Shown here one piece after another: positions 35,701 through 47,088 of a stretch of 64,000 bases of DNA (positions are counted from its first letter, which is position 1; the number at the start of each line of letters is the position of its first letter). This DNA is from Phytohabitans houttuyneae. Lineage in GTDB: Bacteria; Actinomycetota; Actinomycetes; Mycobacteriales; Micromonosporaceae. The notes beneath the pieces were generated by a model. It ran no database searches. It worked only from the letters and a program-made list of their open reading frames with translations, and was not told the origin of the DNA. The stretch lies in assembly GCF_011764425.1 (NCBI RefSeq), contig NZ_BLPF01000003.1, positions 1,364,001-1,428,000 on the forward strand. The letters run 5' to 3'. The position numbers and the translations under genes were made by a program.

Positions 35701-36014
35701 GGTGCTCGGTGAGCGGCTCCAGGTGGTGGCGCGTCGACCTGGGCGCGGCGTCGCCGGTGTCCCGCTTCGTGGTGCGGCACGCCGGCGCGGGCGGCGAGAA
35801 CACCGCCTGGAACACCCGCGACTTCGACATCCAGACCAGTGTGGACGGTGCGACGTGGACGACGCGGGTACAGGCCCGCGCCAACACCGCCAGCGTCACC
35901 ACCCACACCATCAGCACCGTCAACGCGCGCTACATCCGGCTCAACATCCTGACTCCGACAAGCAACACCGACACCGCCGCCCGCGTCTACGAGTTCGAGG
36001 CGTATTCCCCATAG
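32735..36014 (+). pseudogene. GH95 alpha-L-fucosidase with CBM6 and discoidin domains, frameshifted
   Basis: About 1,094 residues when repaired. A signal peptide precedes a GH95 beta domain ([35 protein letters not shown]) and a helical catalytic domain ([49 protein letters not shown], then [21 protein letters not shown] and [22 protein letters not shown]). A Thr/Pro linker, a CBM6 (about 820-940) and an F5/8 type C domain (about 955-1093) follow. The frame breaks at GGGG 34493-34496; one G restores [15 protein letters not shown] second missing base in CCCCC 32746-32750 would join ATG 32735 to the signal peptide; otherwise a TTG at 32719 must serve. It would remove fucose from glycans outside the cell. 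Confidence 0.85.
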
Positions 36015-36076
36015 GAGTATGCGGTCCGCAGCTGAAGCGGACGCGGGCAAAGGCCTGTCACGCAATGGTGCTCGCG

Positions 36077-36952
36077 TTACAGGTTGATCGCCTGGCCGTC
36101 TTCGGCGACTTCGGCGCCGTAGGCGGCCAGGGTGTCGCGCTCGGGAGCGTCGGGGGCGCAGAGCGGGTTGGTGTTGTTCAGGTGGGTGTAGAGCACGCGC
36201 GCGCCGGCCGTCGCCAGGTCCCGCAGCGACGCGCTCACCGGCAGGTGGCCCATCGCGGTGGCGGTGCGGCCGCCGCCGGTGGCGCGGGCCATCTCGTCGT
36301 CGTAGAGGAACGTGCCGTCGACGACGACCACGCGCGCCCCGGCGACCGCGGTCCGGAACGGGCCGGCGACAGCCGGTAGGCAGGGCGCGTAGACGAGGAC
36401 GCCGCCGGTGCGCGGGTCGGCGATCCGCCACGCCACCACCCAGTCCCCTGCGGACGGTGTGGCGACGTAGCGGGGGCGCTTGGCGCCGACGGTGACCGCC
36501 GTCGCGGTGAGGCCGCCGGGCAGGGTGATCGGTTCGCCGGCGGCGATCGGGGTCCAGGTGAGCGAGGTGTACGCGGCGAGGATGTCGCGCACGGGGAACG
36601 GGCCGGACAGCGCGCCGAGCACGGCGGCGGTGCCGTACACGGTGATGCGTTCCGCCTCGCGCAGAGCGAGCAGGCCGAGCGTGTGGTCGAGCTCGGCGGT
36701 GCACAGCAGCACCCCGCGCACCGGTGTCTGCCTCGGTCCCGGCCCGGGTGCCAGCTCCGGTGCGGCGACGAGCTGTGCGCGCAGGTCGGGTGAGGCGTTG
36801 AGCAGGTACCAGGTGCGCCCGTCGCCGGTCACCGCGACGCAGTCCTGGGTGCGCACGGTGCCGGCCTTGCGGGCGCGGCGGCAGGCGGTGCACGCGCAGT
36901 TCCACTGTGGAACACCTCCGCCGGCGGCGGTGCCGAGCAGCCGTACCCTCAT
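36077..36952 (-). CDS. pqqB: Pyrroloquinoline quinone biosynthesis protein PqqB
   Basis: 291 residues, metallo-beta-lactamase-like fold. It begins with the PqqB hallmark MRVRLLGTAAGGGVPQWNC with the zinc-binding CACTAC-type cysteines after it, and contains LNASPDLRAQL, LLCTAELDHTLGLLALRE, VVVDGTFLYDDE and the C-terminal VLYTHLNNTNP. PqqB hydroxylates the Glu-Tyr-derived intermediate in PQQ assembly. The start codon overlaps the pqqDE stop (ATGA). It is the last gene of the minus-strand pqqA-C-DE-B operon. Confidence 0.95.
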   Translation of the reverse strand: MRVRLLGTAAGGGVPQWNCACTACRRARKAGTVRTQDCVAVTGDGRTWYLLNASPDLRAQLVAAPELAPGPGPRQTPVRGVLLCTAELDHTLGLLALREAERITVYGTAAVLGALSGPFPVRDILAAYTSLTWTPIAAGEPITLPGGLTATAVTVGAKRPRYVATPSAGDWVVAWRIADPRTGGVLVYAPCLPAVAGPFRTAVAGARVVVVDGTFLYDDEMARATGGGRTATAMGHLPVSASLRDLATAGARVLYTHLNNTNPLCAPDAPERDTLAAYGAEVAEDGQAINL

Positions 36953-38337
36953 CGCGGCAGCCTCCTCGGCACGGCCGCGACCCGCTCGGCCCGCGCGGCG
37001 AGGCCGGCCAGGACGCCGTGGTGCGGCGACAGGTCGCAGGCCGGGTCGGTGAGGGCGGCGTCGCCGAGCAGCTGGTACGCCTGGCAGCGGCAGCCGCCGA
37101 AGTCCACCTCGCGCAGCGCGCAGTCGCGGCACGGCGCGGGCATCCAGGCGGTGCCGCGGAAACGGTTGAACGCCGGCGAGTCGTACCAGATCCAGGCCAG
37201 GTCGGCGGCGCGTACGTCGACCACGTCGAGCCCGGGCAGCTGGGCGGCGGACAGGCACGGCAGCACGCCGCCGTCCGGCGCGACCACCAGCTGCCGGCGG
37301 CCCCAGCCCCGCATGCAGGGCTTGGGGCGGGTGGCGTGGTAGTCGGCGGCCACGTACACGATCTCGACCCGGTCGCCGTGCCGCTCCTTGACGCCGGCGG
37401 CCGCCTCGTCGGCGCGGGCGAGCTGGTCGGCGGTGGGCAGCAGCGCGGCCCGGTTGCGCCACGCCCACCCGTAGAACTGGGTGTGCGCCAGCTCCAGCCG
37501 GTCGGCGCCGAGCCCCACCGCCAGGTCGGCTATCTCGGCGAGCCGGTCGACGTTGCCGGCGTGCAGCACGACGTTGACGGTCAGCGGCAGCCCGTACCGC
37601 CGCACGAGCGCGGCCGCCTCCCGCTTGCGCGCGTGCGCGCGCAGCCCGGCCACGGCGTCGCCGGCGGCCGGGTCGGCGTCCTGGATGGACAGTTGCACGT
37701 GGTCGAGGCCGGCGGCGGCGAGCGAGCCGATCGCGGCGTCGCTCATCGGGATGCCGCTGGTGATGAGGTTGCTGTAGAGGCCGAGGCGGTGCGCGCGGGC
37801 CACGAGCGCGGTCAGGTCGGTGCGCAGCAGCGGCTCGCCGCCGGAAAAGTGGACCTGGAGCACGCCGAGGTCCCGCGCCTGGTCCAGCACGCGCAGCCAG
37901 TCCTCGGTGAACAGTTCACCGCCGGAGGGCGCGAGCGGGTTGGAGCAGTACGTGCAGTGCAGCGGGCAGCGGTAGGTCAGCTCGGCGAGCATCCCGGCCG
38001 GTACCGGCTCGCGCGGCTCCGTCCACCCGCCGGGCGGATCGGCCGGCGGGGGCGCCGGGCGCCCGTCGCCGACGACCGTGACGAGCCGGCGCCGCACCAG
38101 GTCGTCCAGCAGCGCGGCGACGTCGCCGGCCGGCACGCCGTCGTACTCCTGGGCGAGCCGGGCCGCGATCTCACCGACCGTGGCACCGTCGCACAGGCCG
38201 AGGACGTCGGCGGCGGTCTCGTTGAGCAGCAGCACGCCTTCGGGGTACAGCAGCGCGTGCCGGTCACGCACCGGGTCGTAGGTCAGCCGGACACCGGTAC
38301 GCAGGCCGGGGCGGTCGGCGGCGGTGACCTGGCTCAT
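36949..38337 (-). CDS. pqqE: PqqD-PqqE fusion (peptide chaperone plus radical SAM enzyme)
   Basis: 462 residues. The first ~90 residues are a complete PqqD-type chaperone (RLTYDPVRDRHALLYPEGVLLLNETAADVLGLCDGATV), which binds the PqqA peptide. After a Pro/Gly linker comes PqqE with the radical SAM cluster CPLHCTYC near residue 125, the SAM-binding GGEPLL, and auxiliary iron-sulfur cysteines near the C terminus (PCLSAAQLPG, CRDCALREVDFGGCRC). PqqE links the Glu and Tyr side chains of PqqA. Separate genes are usual in proteobacteria; a fusion keeps chaperone and enzyme together. It overlaps pqqC and pqqB by ATGA. Confidence 0.95.
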   Translation of the reverse strand: MSQVTAADRPGLRTGVRLTYDPVRDRHALLYPEGVLLLNETAADVLGLCDGATVGEIAARLAQEYDGVPAGDVAALLDDLVRRRLVTVVGDGRPAPPPADPPGGWTEPREPVPAGMLAELTYRCPLHCTYCSNPLAPSGGELFTEDWLRVLDQARDLGVLQVHFSGGEPLLRTDLTALVARAHRLGLYSNLITSGIPMSDAAIGSLAAAGLDHVQLSIQDADPAAGDAVAGLRAHARKREAAALVRRYGLPLTVNVVLHAGNVDRLAEIADLAVGLGADRLELAHTQFYGWAWRNRAALLPTADQLARADEAAAGVKERHGDRVEIVYVAADYHATRPKPCMRGWGRRQLVVAPDGGVLPCLSAAQLPGLDVVDVRAADLAWIWYDSPAFNRFRGTAWMPAPCRDCALREVDFGGCRCQAYQLLGDAALTDPACDLSPHHGVLAGLAARAERVAAVPRRLPR

Positions 38338-39032
38338 CGCCGCCCGCCGTGGTAGTCGACGGCGTCGAGCATGGCGCCCAGCACGTCGCATTTGAACGCC
38401 AGCGCCGCGAGCGCCGCGTCCTGCCGCCGCCGGGTGTCGCAGTGGTTGAGGACAAGATCCAGCGTGTACGCCGAGTCGGCCCGCACCACCGGGATGCGGC
38501 TCTCGAAGTAGGCGAAGCCGGCGGGGTCGATCCAGCCGTAGTGGCGGCGCCACGCGGTGATCCGGGCGGCCATGTGACCGGGCGAGAACAGCTCGGTCAG
38601 CGCCGCGGCCACCCCCTCCCACCAGGTGTGGGTGCGGCAGAAGGTGACGTACGCGTCGACGGCGAAGCGCACGCCGCGCACCACGTGCCGCTCGTCGAGC
38701 ATCGCGGACCGGTCCAGCCCGACGGCGTCGGCGAGCGCGAGCCAGTCGCCGAGCCCGCCCTCGCCCCCGTCGCGGCCGTCCTGGAACACGATCCGCTCGA
38801 CCCACCGGCGCCGCACGTCGGGCAGCGGGCAGTTGGCGATGATGGCCGCGTTCTTCTGGGAGAGGCTGCGCTGGTAGTACCAGCGGTTGGCCACCCACGA
38901 CCGCACCTCGTCCGGCTCGCACTTGCCGGTGTGCAGCCGCAGGTGGAAGGGGTGGCGATCCCAGTAGCGGTCGCCGAGGCCGCGAAGGGCCCCGGCGAAC
39001 TCGTCCCGGCCGCGCGGCCGGGCTACAGCCAC
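38334..39032 (-). CDS. pqqC: Pyrroloquinoline-quinone synthase PqqC
   Basis: 232 residues, all-helical heme-oxygenase-like fold. It catalyses the last ring closure and oxidation to PQQ without a cofactor. Diagnostic blocks are DRYWDRHPFHLRLHTGK, WVANRWYYQRSLSQKNAAIIANC, FQDGRDGGEGGLGDWLALA, HTWWEGVAAALTELFSP and the C-terminal LDLVLNHCDTRRRQDAALAAL. The GTG at 39032 gives the normal length and overlaps the end of pqqA by 10 bases; upstream in-frame codons do not look like PqqC. Confidence 0.93.
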   Translation of the reverse strand: MAVARPRGRDEFAGALRGLGDRYWDRHPFHLRLHTGKCEPDEVRSWVANRWYYQRSLSQKNAAIIANCPLPDVRRRWVERIVFQDGRDGGEGGLGDWLALADAVGLDRSAMLDERHVVRGVRFAVDAYVTFCRTHTWWEGVAAALTELFSPGHMAARITAWRRHYGWIDPAGFAYFESRIPVVRADSAYTLDLVLNHCDTRRRQDAALAALAFKCDVLGAMLDAVDYHGGRR

Positions 39033-39169
39033 GGTCCGGTGTCGCCGGAGTACGCGGTCACCTCTGGGCGGGTCTCCAGGCAGCGAACCTCGGGGCGGGT
39101 CCACGCACGGCGCGCACGCCGCGGCGCGACACGACCGCGCCCGCCGCTCCGGCTGGTGGTAACGGCCAT
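39023..39169 (-). CDS. pqqA: PQQ precursor peptide PqqA
   Basis: 48 residues. The C-terminal part reads WTRPEVRCLETRPEVTAYSGDTGPWL; the Glu and Tyr in EVTAY have the E-x3-Y spacing that becomes the PQQ skeleton, and the upstream W-x-P-E pattern is typical. GGAGG lies 9-13 bases before the ATG. PqqA peptides are usually 22-40 residues, so the Arg/Ser-rich leader is somewhat long. Its position directly before pqqC and the correct motif make the call strong. Confidence 0.88.
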   Translation of the reverse strand: MAVTTSRSGGRGRVAPRRARRAWTRPEVRCLETRPEVTAYSGDTGPWL

Positions 39170-39284
39170 GACAACCTCCGTGGTGGTGATGATGGTGAGA
39201 TCGAGATCCATCAATCCCAATGTCCCGATCCTACGACGGCGGCGTGACTTTGGGTATACACGCGCGGTCCCCGCCCCCGGCGCG

Positions 39285-39346
39285 GTTGATCAGGGAGTTG
39301 GTGGGCGTGCCTGCCGGCGTGTCACCCCACGAAGTCCCTGATCAAC
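39285..39346. repeat. 62-bp palindromic element, copy 3
   Basis: Arms GTTGATCAGGGAGTTGGT and GAAGTCCCTGATCAAC, with two mismatches in the stem. It lies about 100 bases past the inferred stop of geosmin synthase and upstream of the PQQ operon, and so may separate the two transcripts. Confidence 0.75.
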
Positions 39347-39443
39347 AGGCGCGGAGGCCCTGCGCGGCACACCGCCCAGCGCGGCGCCACGCTGGGCGGT
39401 GTACCGCGACGCCGGCTGGGGCGTCGCGGCGCGAGTGGAGAGT

Positions 39444-42087
<2,644 letters not shown>

Positions 42088-42138
42088 TCACATCAGTCCG
42101 TTACGCCCCGAGTCACCCTGAAACACCCGATTGGGTGC

Positions 42139-42579
42139 CTACATGGGCGGCGGGACGGAACGGTAGCTGTCGGTGTAGTAGGTGCCGACCCGCTCCCGGT
42201 ACTCCGGCGAGTCGAACGTGTCCTTGTCGTACTCCGGCGAGTCCTTGATCTGCTCCTTGGTGCGGTCGACGTAGACCTTGCGCTCGTCGTGGTCCACGTG
42301 CTGCACGGTGCCGGCCGGCAGCAGCACCTTGCGGCCGAAGATCCACGGTCCGGTGTCCACGACCAGGTGGGCTCCGTCGACCTCGTTGCTTGCCTCGTCG
42401 ATCGAGCCGATGCCGCCGTCGGTGGCCTCGACGTCGTAGCCGGCCAGGTTGGCGTGCGCCCGCTCGTCGGCCTCGATGCTCTCGTCGCGCTGCTCGGCCG
42501 CCGCGGGGTCCTGCGCGGTGAGCCAGGACGGGTCGCGCCAGACCCACGGTGCGAACGGTGGGATGAAGGGTTGCATCAT
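42139..42579 (-). CDS. PRC-barrel domain protein
   Basis: 146 residues. The middle (about 48-110; LAGYDVEATDGGIGSIDEAS, VVDTGPWIFGRKVLLPAGTVQHVD) is a PRC-barrel, a small beta fold found in photosynthetic reaction-centre H subunits and RNA-processing proteins. The N terminus is rich in Pro/Trp and the C terminus in Tyr/Asp/Lys. GGAGG before the ATG supports the start. It lies between geosmin synthase and the injection-system operon; a role in either is not shown. Such proteins are often stress-related in actinomycetes. Confidence 0.8.
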   Translation of the reverse strand: MMQPFIPPFAPWVWRDPSWLTAQDPAAAEQRDESIEADERAHANLAGYDVEATDGGIGSIDEASNEVDGAHLVVDTGPWIFGRKVLLPAGTVQHVDHDERKVYVDRTKEQIKDSPEYDKDTFDSPEYRERVGTYYTDSYRSVPPPM

Positions 42580-42621
42580 GACGACCTCCTCAACTTCCCT
42601 TTCGGGGTACCCGCCGCCGCG

Positions 42622-43362
42622 TCACCCCAACCGCTCGGCGTAGCGCACCTCGCCGCGCTCGACGACCGCGAAGCGCCGCGGTCCGGGCAGGCCGAGGTAC
42701 GGGCAGCCGTCCACACCCTTGCGCAGGGTCGCCGACTCGTCCCCAGGGGTTATCCACAGCAGCGCGCCCGTCCCCACCCACGGCTCCAGGTCGAAGTCGT
42801 ACCGCTCCACCCCGGCCTCCTCCCGCTCCCACCCTGTCCACAGGCCGCCCTCGACGGGGTACGAGGCGGTGCCCCACAGGTTCACCAGCCGGGTGCCGGG
42901 TGCCGGCCGCCCGAAGTAGCTGATCGCCCAGCCGGTGTGCCGCCCGACCGCGACCTGGGCGATCACGCCCCGCACCTCCGGCGCCGCACCCAGCACGCGC
43001 GGCACGACGAACGGCACGCCCGGCCCCGGCACCACCGCGAACGGCGTGTGCTCCACCGGCGCGGCCAGCCGCATCGCGCCGGTCATCGCGAGCCACGACG
43101 GCGGACGCGGGCGGGGGTGGCGGCGGGCCGCGCTCGGGTACTCCCAGAACCACCCGTCCAGCCCGGCCGTGTCGACCGGCCACCACACCGGCGCGTCGGT
43201 GAACGGGCAGCGGGCGACCGGCACCTCCGGCAGCAGCTCCCGGTACCGCTCGGCCACCTTCTCGAAGGCGCGCCACAGCGGGGCGGCGTCCGCGGCCGGG
43301 CGGGCCCGCGCCTCGGCACGCAGCCGCTCGCCCTCCTGGAGCAGGAGCTCGCGTTCGCGCAC
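42622..43362 (-). CDS. Hypothetical protein downstream of the injection-system ATPase
   Basis: 246 residues, not recognised. It starts from GTG at 43362 with an acidic helix (RERELLLQEGERLRAEARAR) followed by a mixed region rich in Trp, Pro and Gly (CPFTDAPVWWPVDTAGLDGWFWEYP, AISYFGRPAPGTRLVNLWGT). No signal or membrane segment is seen. It lies on the same strand, 49 bases after the AAA+ ATPase gene, so it could be the last gene of the injection-system operon, for example an accessory or a cargo protein; this is position only. Confidence 0.6.
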   Translation of the reverse strand: MRERELLLQEGERLRAEARARPAADAAPLWRAFEKVAERYRELLPEVPVARCPFTDAPVWWPVDTAGLDGWFWEYPSAARRHPRPRPPSWLAMTGAMRLAAPVEHTPFAVVPGPGVPFVVPRVLGAAPEVRGVIAQVAVGRHTGWAISYFGRPAPGTRLVNLWGTASYPVEGGLWTGWEREEAGVERYDFDLEPWVGTGALLWITPGDESATLRKGVDGCPYLGLPGPRRFAVVERGEVRYAERLG

Positions 43363-43411
43363 GGGGCACAGCCTGGCAGAACGCGCCCTCCGCGTACATC
43401 GACCGTGATGG

Positions 43412-45529
43412 CTAGCCCGAGGGTTCAACGGGCGCGAGCAGAGCCGCGTGCGCGCCCAGCTCGGCCGGGCGGAGCAGGCGCGCCTCGCGCTGGTACTGCC
43501 GGGCCACGCCGGCCACCACCGCGCGCATCGGGATCGTCCCGCCGCCGCTCTCGGCGGCGATGAGCGCGGCGCTGCGCGCGGCCGCGGCGATGGCCGCACC
43601 GGTCATGTCGAGCCTGGACAGCGCCGCGAGGTCCACATCGGAGGCGAGCGGCGCGGCGGGCGGGAAGGCGAGGCGCCACAGCCGGCGGCGCTCGGCCGGG
43701 CCGGGGCGGGTGAAGTGGACGACGAACGTGAAGCGGCGGGTGAACGCGGCGTCGATGTTCTCCCGCAGGTTGCTGGCGAGGATGACCAGCACGTCGCTGG
43801 ACTCCAGCCGCTGCAGCAGGTAGCCGATCTCCAGGTTCGCGTACCGGTCGGTGCCGTGCCGCACGTCGCCGCGCTTGCCGAACAGCGAGTCGGCCTCGTC
43901 GAAGAACAGGACCGCCCGGCTCTCCTCGGCCTGGCGGAACGCGGCGTCCAGGTTCTTCTCCGTCTCGCCGACCCACTTGGAGACCACCTGGGACAGGTCG
44001 ACGGTGAGCAGGTCGACACCGAGCGTGCCGGCGAGGATCTCGGCGCAGAGCGTCTTGCCGGTGCCCGGCTCGCCGCTGAAGAGCACCTTCACGCCGGCGT
44101 CGCCCGGGTGCCGGCCGAAGCCCCACGCCTCGGCGACCCTCGGCCACGCCCGGAACGCGGCGGCGATCTCGGTGATGTGGCGCAGCTGCTCCGGCGGCAG
44201 CACGAGGTCGTCGAGGGTGCGGCGGGGCGTGACCGCGCGCAGGTACCCGCTGGTGCGGCCCCGTGTCACGGCCGCGACCGCCGGGCGGACGTGGTCGGCG
44301 ATCGGCGCCGGGCGGCCGTTGCCGGCGAACCGGGCGCCCGCCCCGGCGACCGCGGCCACCGCGCGCAACTCGTCGCCGCCGAGCCGGTAGCGGGCCGCGA
44401 GCTCGTCCAGCAGCGGGCCGGAAAGGCCGGGCAGCGCGGTGGACCAGCTCTCGTGCCGCTCGCGGAAGCCGGGGGCGGGCAGGTCCCATTCCGCGTACGC
44501 CCGGGCGGCCAGCAGCGGCACCGGACGCCAGGGTGAGTCGCCGCTCAGGATGACCGGCAGCCGGGCACGGACCAGCAGGTCCACTGTGGACGGCGATTCG
44601 GCCGGCTCGCCGGTGGGCAGCCACAGCACGGCGCCGAGGGCCGCCGCCAGCCGCACCGCCTCGGCCGGGTCGGCACCGGGCAGGACGGTCCGAAGTGGAC
44701 GGCCGCTGTGCGCGGCGACGGCGACGGCGGCGTCGCGCCGGGCGGACGGCGTGGCGCCCCACAGGCCGAGCAGGTCGACCTGCCCGGTGGCGAGCGCGCG
44801 CCCGAGCCGGGCGGTGCGGGCCGGGTCGACCGCGGGCGGCGCGTACCCGGGCGGTGTGGCGACCTCGCCCGGATCGTGCCCCACCAGTCCGGCGTCGGGC
44901 TCGCCGAGCAGCAGGTCGGTGACGCCCGGGGCGGGCACGAGCTCGCGGGCCAGCTCGACGCCGGTGCCGGGCAGCACGTCGACGAGCCCGTACCGGCGCA
45001 GCCGCCCCGCCGGGCCGAGCATCCGCCGCACCGCCAGCCGCCGCCGCGCGCCGGGCCCGCCCAGGGTGGCGGCGACCAGCTCCACCGAGGGCAGGCGGCG
45101 GTGGAGGTTGTCCACGATGTACGCGTAGACCCGCTCGTACGCGGGGTCCAGCTCGGGTCCGGCGACCAGCAGCAGGATGTCCTGCTCGGTCCGGTCCAGC
45201 CCGCAGCGGGCGGCGAGCGCGTCCAGCGGCAGCACGATCCCGGCACCTTCCGCCTCCCGCCGCAGCTCCCGCTCCTGCTCGTCCCCGTCCCCGGGCGGAC
45301 CCGTCTCACCGGTGGAGGACGGACCCGGCGCGGACCAGGCGTCGAGGCGTTCCAGCAGCAGCGCGGCCTGCTCGTCGGTCACGCAGTACGGGGTGAGGTC
45401 GGGGCGGAGAAGGCGAGCGGCCAGCTCCGCCTGCCGGGTGGCCGCCGCGCGCAGCGCCCGGTGCGGGCCGGCCAGCCGCAGCCGCAGGTGGGCCAGGGCG
45501 AGGTCGGCGCGGGTGGGCACGGCGCTCAC
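43412..45529 (-). CDS. eCIS AAA+ ATPase (Afp15/Cis15-like)
   Basis: 705 residues. The N-terminal half is a winged-helix/helical region typical of eCIS ATPases. The C-terminal AAA+ module has Walker A GEPGTGKT (near residue 490), VVSKWVGETEKNLDAAFR, Walker B AVLFFDEADSLFGKRGD, sensor 1 VILASNLRENID and the arginine-finger region AFTRRFTFVVHF. This type of ATPase is conserved in contractile injection loci and is thought to help assembly. It overlaps the tape-measure-like gene by GTGA. Confidence 0.92.
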   Translation of the reverse strand: MSAVPTRADLALAHLRLRLAGPHRALRAAATRQAELAARLLRPDLTPYCVTDEQAALLLERLDAWSAPGPSSTGETGPPGDGDEQERELRREAEGAGIVLPLDALAARCGLDRTEQDILLLVAGPELDPAYERVYAYIVDNLHRRLPSVELVAATLGGPGARRRLAVRRMLGPAGRLRRYGLVDVLPGTGVELARELVPAPGVTDLLLGEPDAGLVGHDPGEVATPPGYAPPAVDPARTARLGRALATGQVDLLGLWGATPSARRDAAVAVAAHSGRPLRTVLPGADPAEAVRLAAALGAVLWLPTGEPAESPSTVDLLVRARLPVILSGDSPWRPVPLLAARAYAEWDLPAPGFRERHESWSTALPGLSGPLLDELAARYRLGGDELRAVAAVAGAGARFAGNGRPAPIADHVRPAVAAVTRGRTSGYLRAVTPRRTLDDLVLPPEQLRHITEIAAAFRAWPRVAEAWGFGRHPGDAGVKVLFSGEPGTGKTLCAEILAGTLGVDLLTVDLSQVVSKWVGETEKNLDAAFRQAEESRAVLFFDEADSLFGKRGDVRHGTDRYANLEIGYLLQRLESSDVLVILASNLRENIDAAFTRRFTFVVHFTRPGPAERRRLWRLAFPPAAPLASDVDLAALSRLDMTGAAIAAAARSAALIAAESGGGTIPMRAVVAGVARQYQREARLLRPAELGAHAALLAPVEPSG

Positions 45530-47088
45530 CCGCGCCCGAACGTGAGCGTGCGGCCGTCGAGCCAGGCCACGGCGGGCACGTCGGCGAGCAGGCCGTGCGC
45601 GGCGAGGTCGTCGTGGCGGCGGCCGTACGGCAGGCGTACCCGCACCTCGTCCTCCCCGAAGCGGACCAGGCCGCCGAGGTCGGCGAGGCGGGCGAGGGCG
45701 AGCTGGGGCTCGGTCGGTTCGCGGTCGCGCCACAGCAGCCAGGCGATCGTGCCGAGGCCGGTCGCGGCCATCAGGGTGAGCGTGCGTTCCAGTCCGGGGC
45801 GGGGCGCGCGGGGCACCGCGCGGCGGGCGGCCATCGCGGCCAGCAGCTCGTCGACCGCCCCGACCGGTCCGGTGAGGTCGGCGGCCGCCGCGCGCGGCAC
45901 GAGGCGCCGGTCCGACCAGCTGTCCGCGGGCCCGGCGACCCAGCGCCGCCCGGCGCCCGGCAGCCGCCGCCACGGCTCACCCCGGGCCGGCGGTGTCGCG
46001 GTCACGAGCGGTACGCCGGCCGCGGCCAGCTCGTCCACCGGCACCCCGCCCGCGGCGACCACGAGCGGGCGGCCGCACGCCTCCCAGAACGGCACCAGAG
46101 GTGTCCCGGCGTCGGCCCACGCGACCGGAAACAGCCCGTCCGGCTCGACCAGCAGCAGCCCGCCCTCCGCCCGGGTGACCAGCAGCGGCCGGTCCGCCTC
46201 GTGGCCGCGGCAGACGGCGAGGCCGGCGAGGCCGTCCAGCAGCGGCAGCCCGGGCACGTCACGGCGGGCGAGGTCGGCCAGCACGTCGTCCGCCACGGCG
46301 CCGCGCACGCCGGCGAACGCGGCGGCGGCCTCGACGTCCGATGTGGAACGCCGCCAGCCGCGCCCGGGCGGGGACAGCACCTTGTAGGCGAGACCGGCGG
46401 CGAACGCGCGCACGTCCCCGCCCAGCGCCGGCGCGACCGGCGCCAGCAGGTCGACCTTGTGGAGGGCGGCCGCGACGAGGAACGGCAGCACGGAGCCGAC
46501 CTCGACCTCGCCCATCCGCGGACCGGCCGCGCGGTCGGTTTCCCTCGGCTGCGCCGTCGCCGCGGCCGCGGCGGCCGGCTCCGCGCCCGGCACACCCAGC
46601 GACGCGGCGTAGGCGGCGAGCGCCGCGGGCGGCAGCGCGGCGAGGAGGCGGCCGAGCTCGCCCCGCTCGGCGAGGGCCGACAGCACGGGCGCCAGGCCCG
46701 AGGGCAGCGGCGGCCGCGGGTACCGCGCCTCCCGCGCGCCGGCGGGCGCGGCCTCGCCATCCCGCTGGGCGTCGGGTGGCGGCGCGGCGGCGCCACCGGT
46801 GGCGGGCCCGGGCGCGGCGGGGCCCGGGACGAGGCCGGCCGCCAGGTCGGCGAGGGAGAGCGGTACCACCACGCGCACCGGCTCGGTGATCTCCACGTCG
46901 CCGTCCACGGCGGCCGCCAGGGCGGCGGCGAGCCGCTCGTCCCGTTCCAGCTGGGCGTGGATGAGCGCGGGCAGCGCCTCCACGACCCGCCGCACCAGCT
47001 CGCCGGGGGCCGGGCCCCAGCTCCAGCCGCCGCCGCGGACCACTGTCACGTCGCAGCGGCGTACGACGACATCGGGCTCCTCGCTCAC
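45526..47088 (-). CDS. eCIS tape-measure-like protein (Afp14/CIS_TMP-type, tentative)
   Basis: 520 residues, Ala/Leu/Pro-rich. The N-terminal 80 residues (VVRRCDVTVVRGGGWSWGPAPGELVRRVVEALPALIHAQL, then VEITEPVRVVVPLSLADL) match in outline the start of CIS tape-measure proteins, in which a beta strand, helices and an I-D-x-L-x-V-D-L-like strand occur. A helical middle with Pro/Ala linkers follows. Position directly before the ATPase gene equals that of Afp14. It would set tube length. The family call is by outline and position, not by a strong motif. Confidence 0.55.
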   Translation of the reverse strand: MSEEPDVVVRRCDVTVVRGGGWSWGPAPGELVRRVVEALPALIHAQLERDERLAAALAAAVDGDVEITEPVRVVVPLSLADLAAGLVPGPAAPGPATGGAAAPPPDAQRDGEAAPAGAREARYPRPPLPSGLAPVLSALAERGELGRLLAALPPAALAAYAASLGVPGAEPAAAAAATAQPRETDRAAGPRMGEVEVGSVLPFLVAAALHKVDLLAPVAPALGGDVRAFAAGLAYKVLSPPGRGWRRSTSDVEAAAAFAGVRGAVADDVLADLARRDVPGLPLLDGLAGLAVCRGHEADRPLLVTRAEGGLLLVEPDGLFPVAWADAGTPLVPFWEACGRPLVVAAGGVPVDELAAAGVPLVTATPPARGEPWRRLPGAGRRWVAGPADSWSDRRLVPRAAAADLTGPVGAVDELLAAMAARRAVPRAPRPGLERTLTLMAATGLGTIAWLLWRDREPTEPQLALARLADLGGLVRFGEDEVRVRLPYGRRHDDLAAHGLLADVPAVAWLDGRTLTFGRG

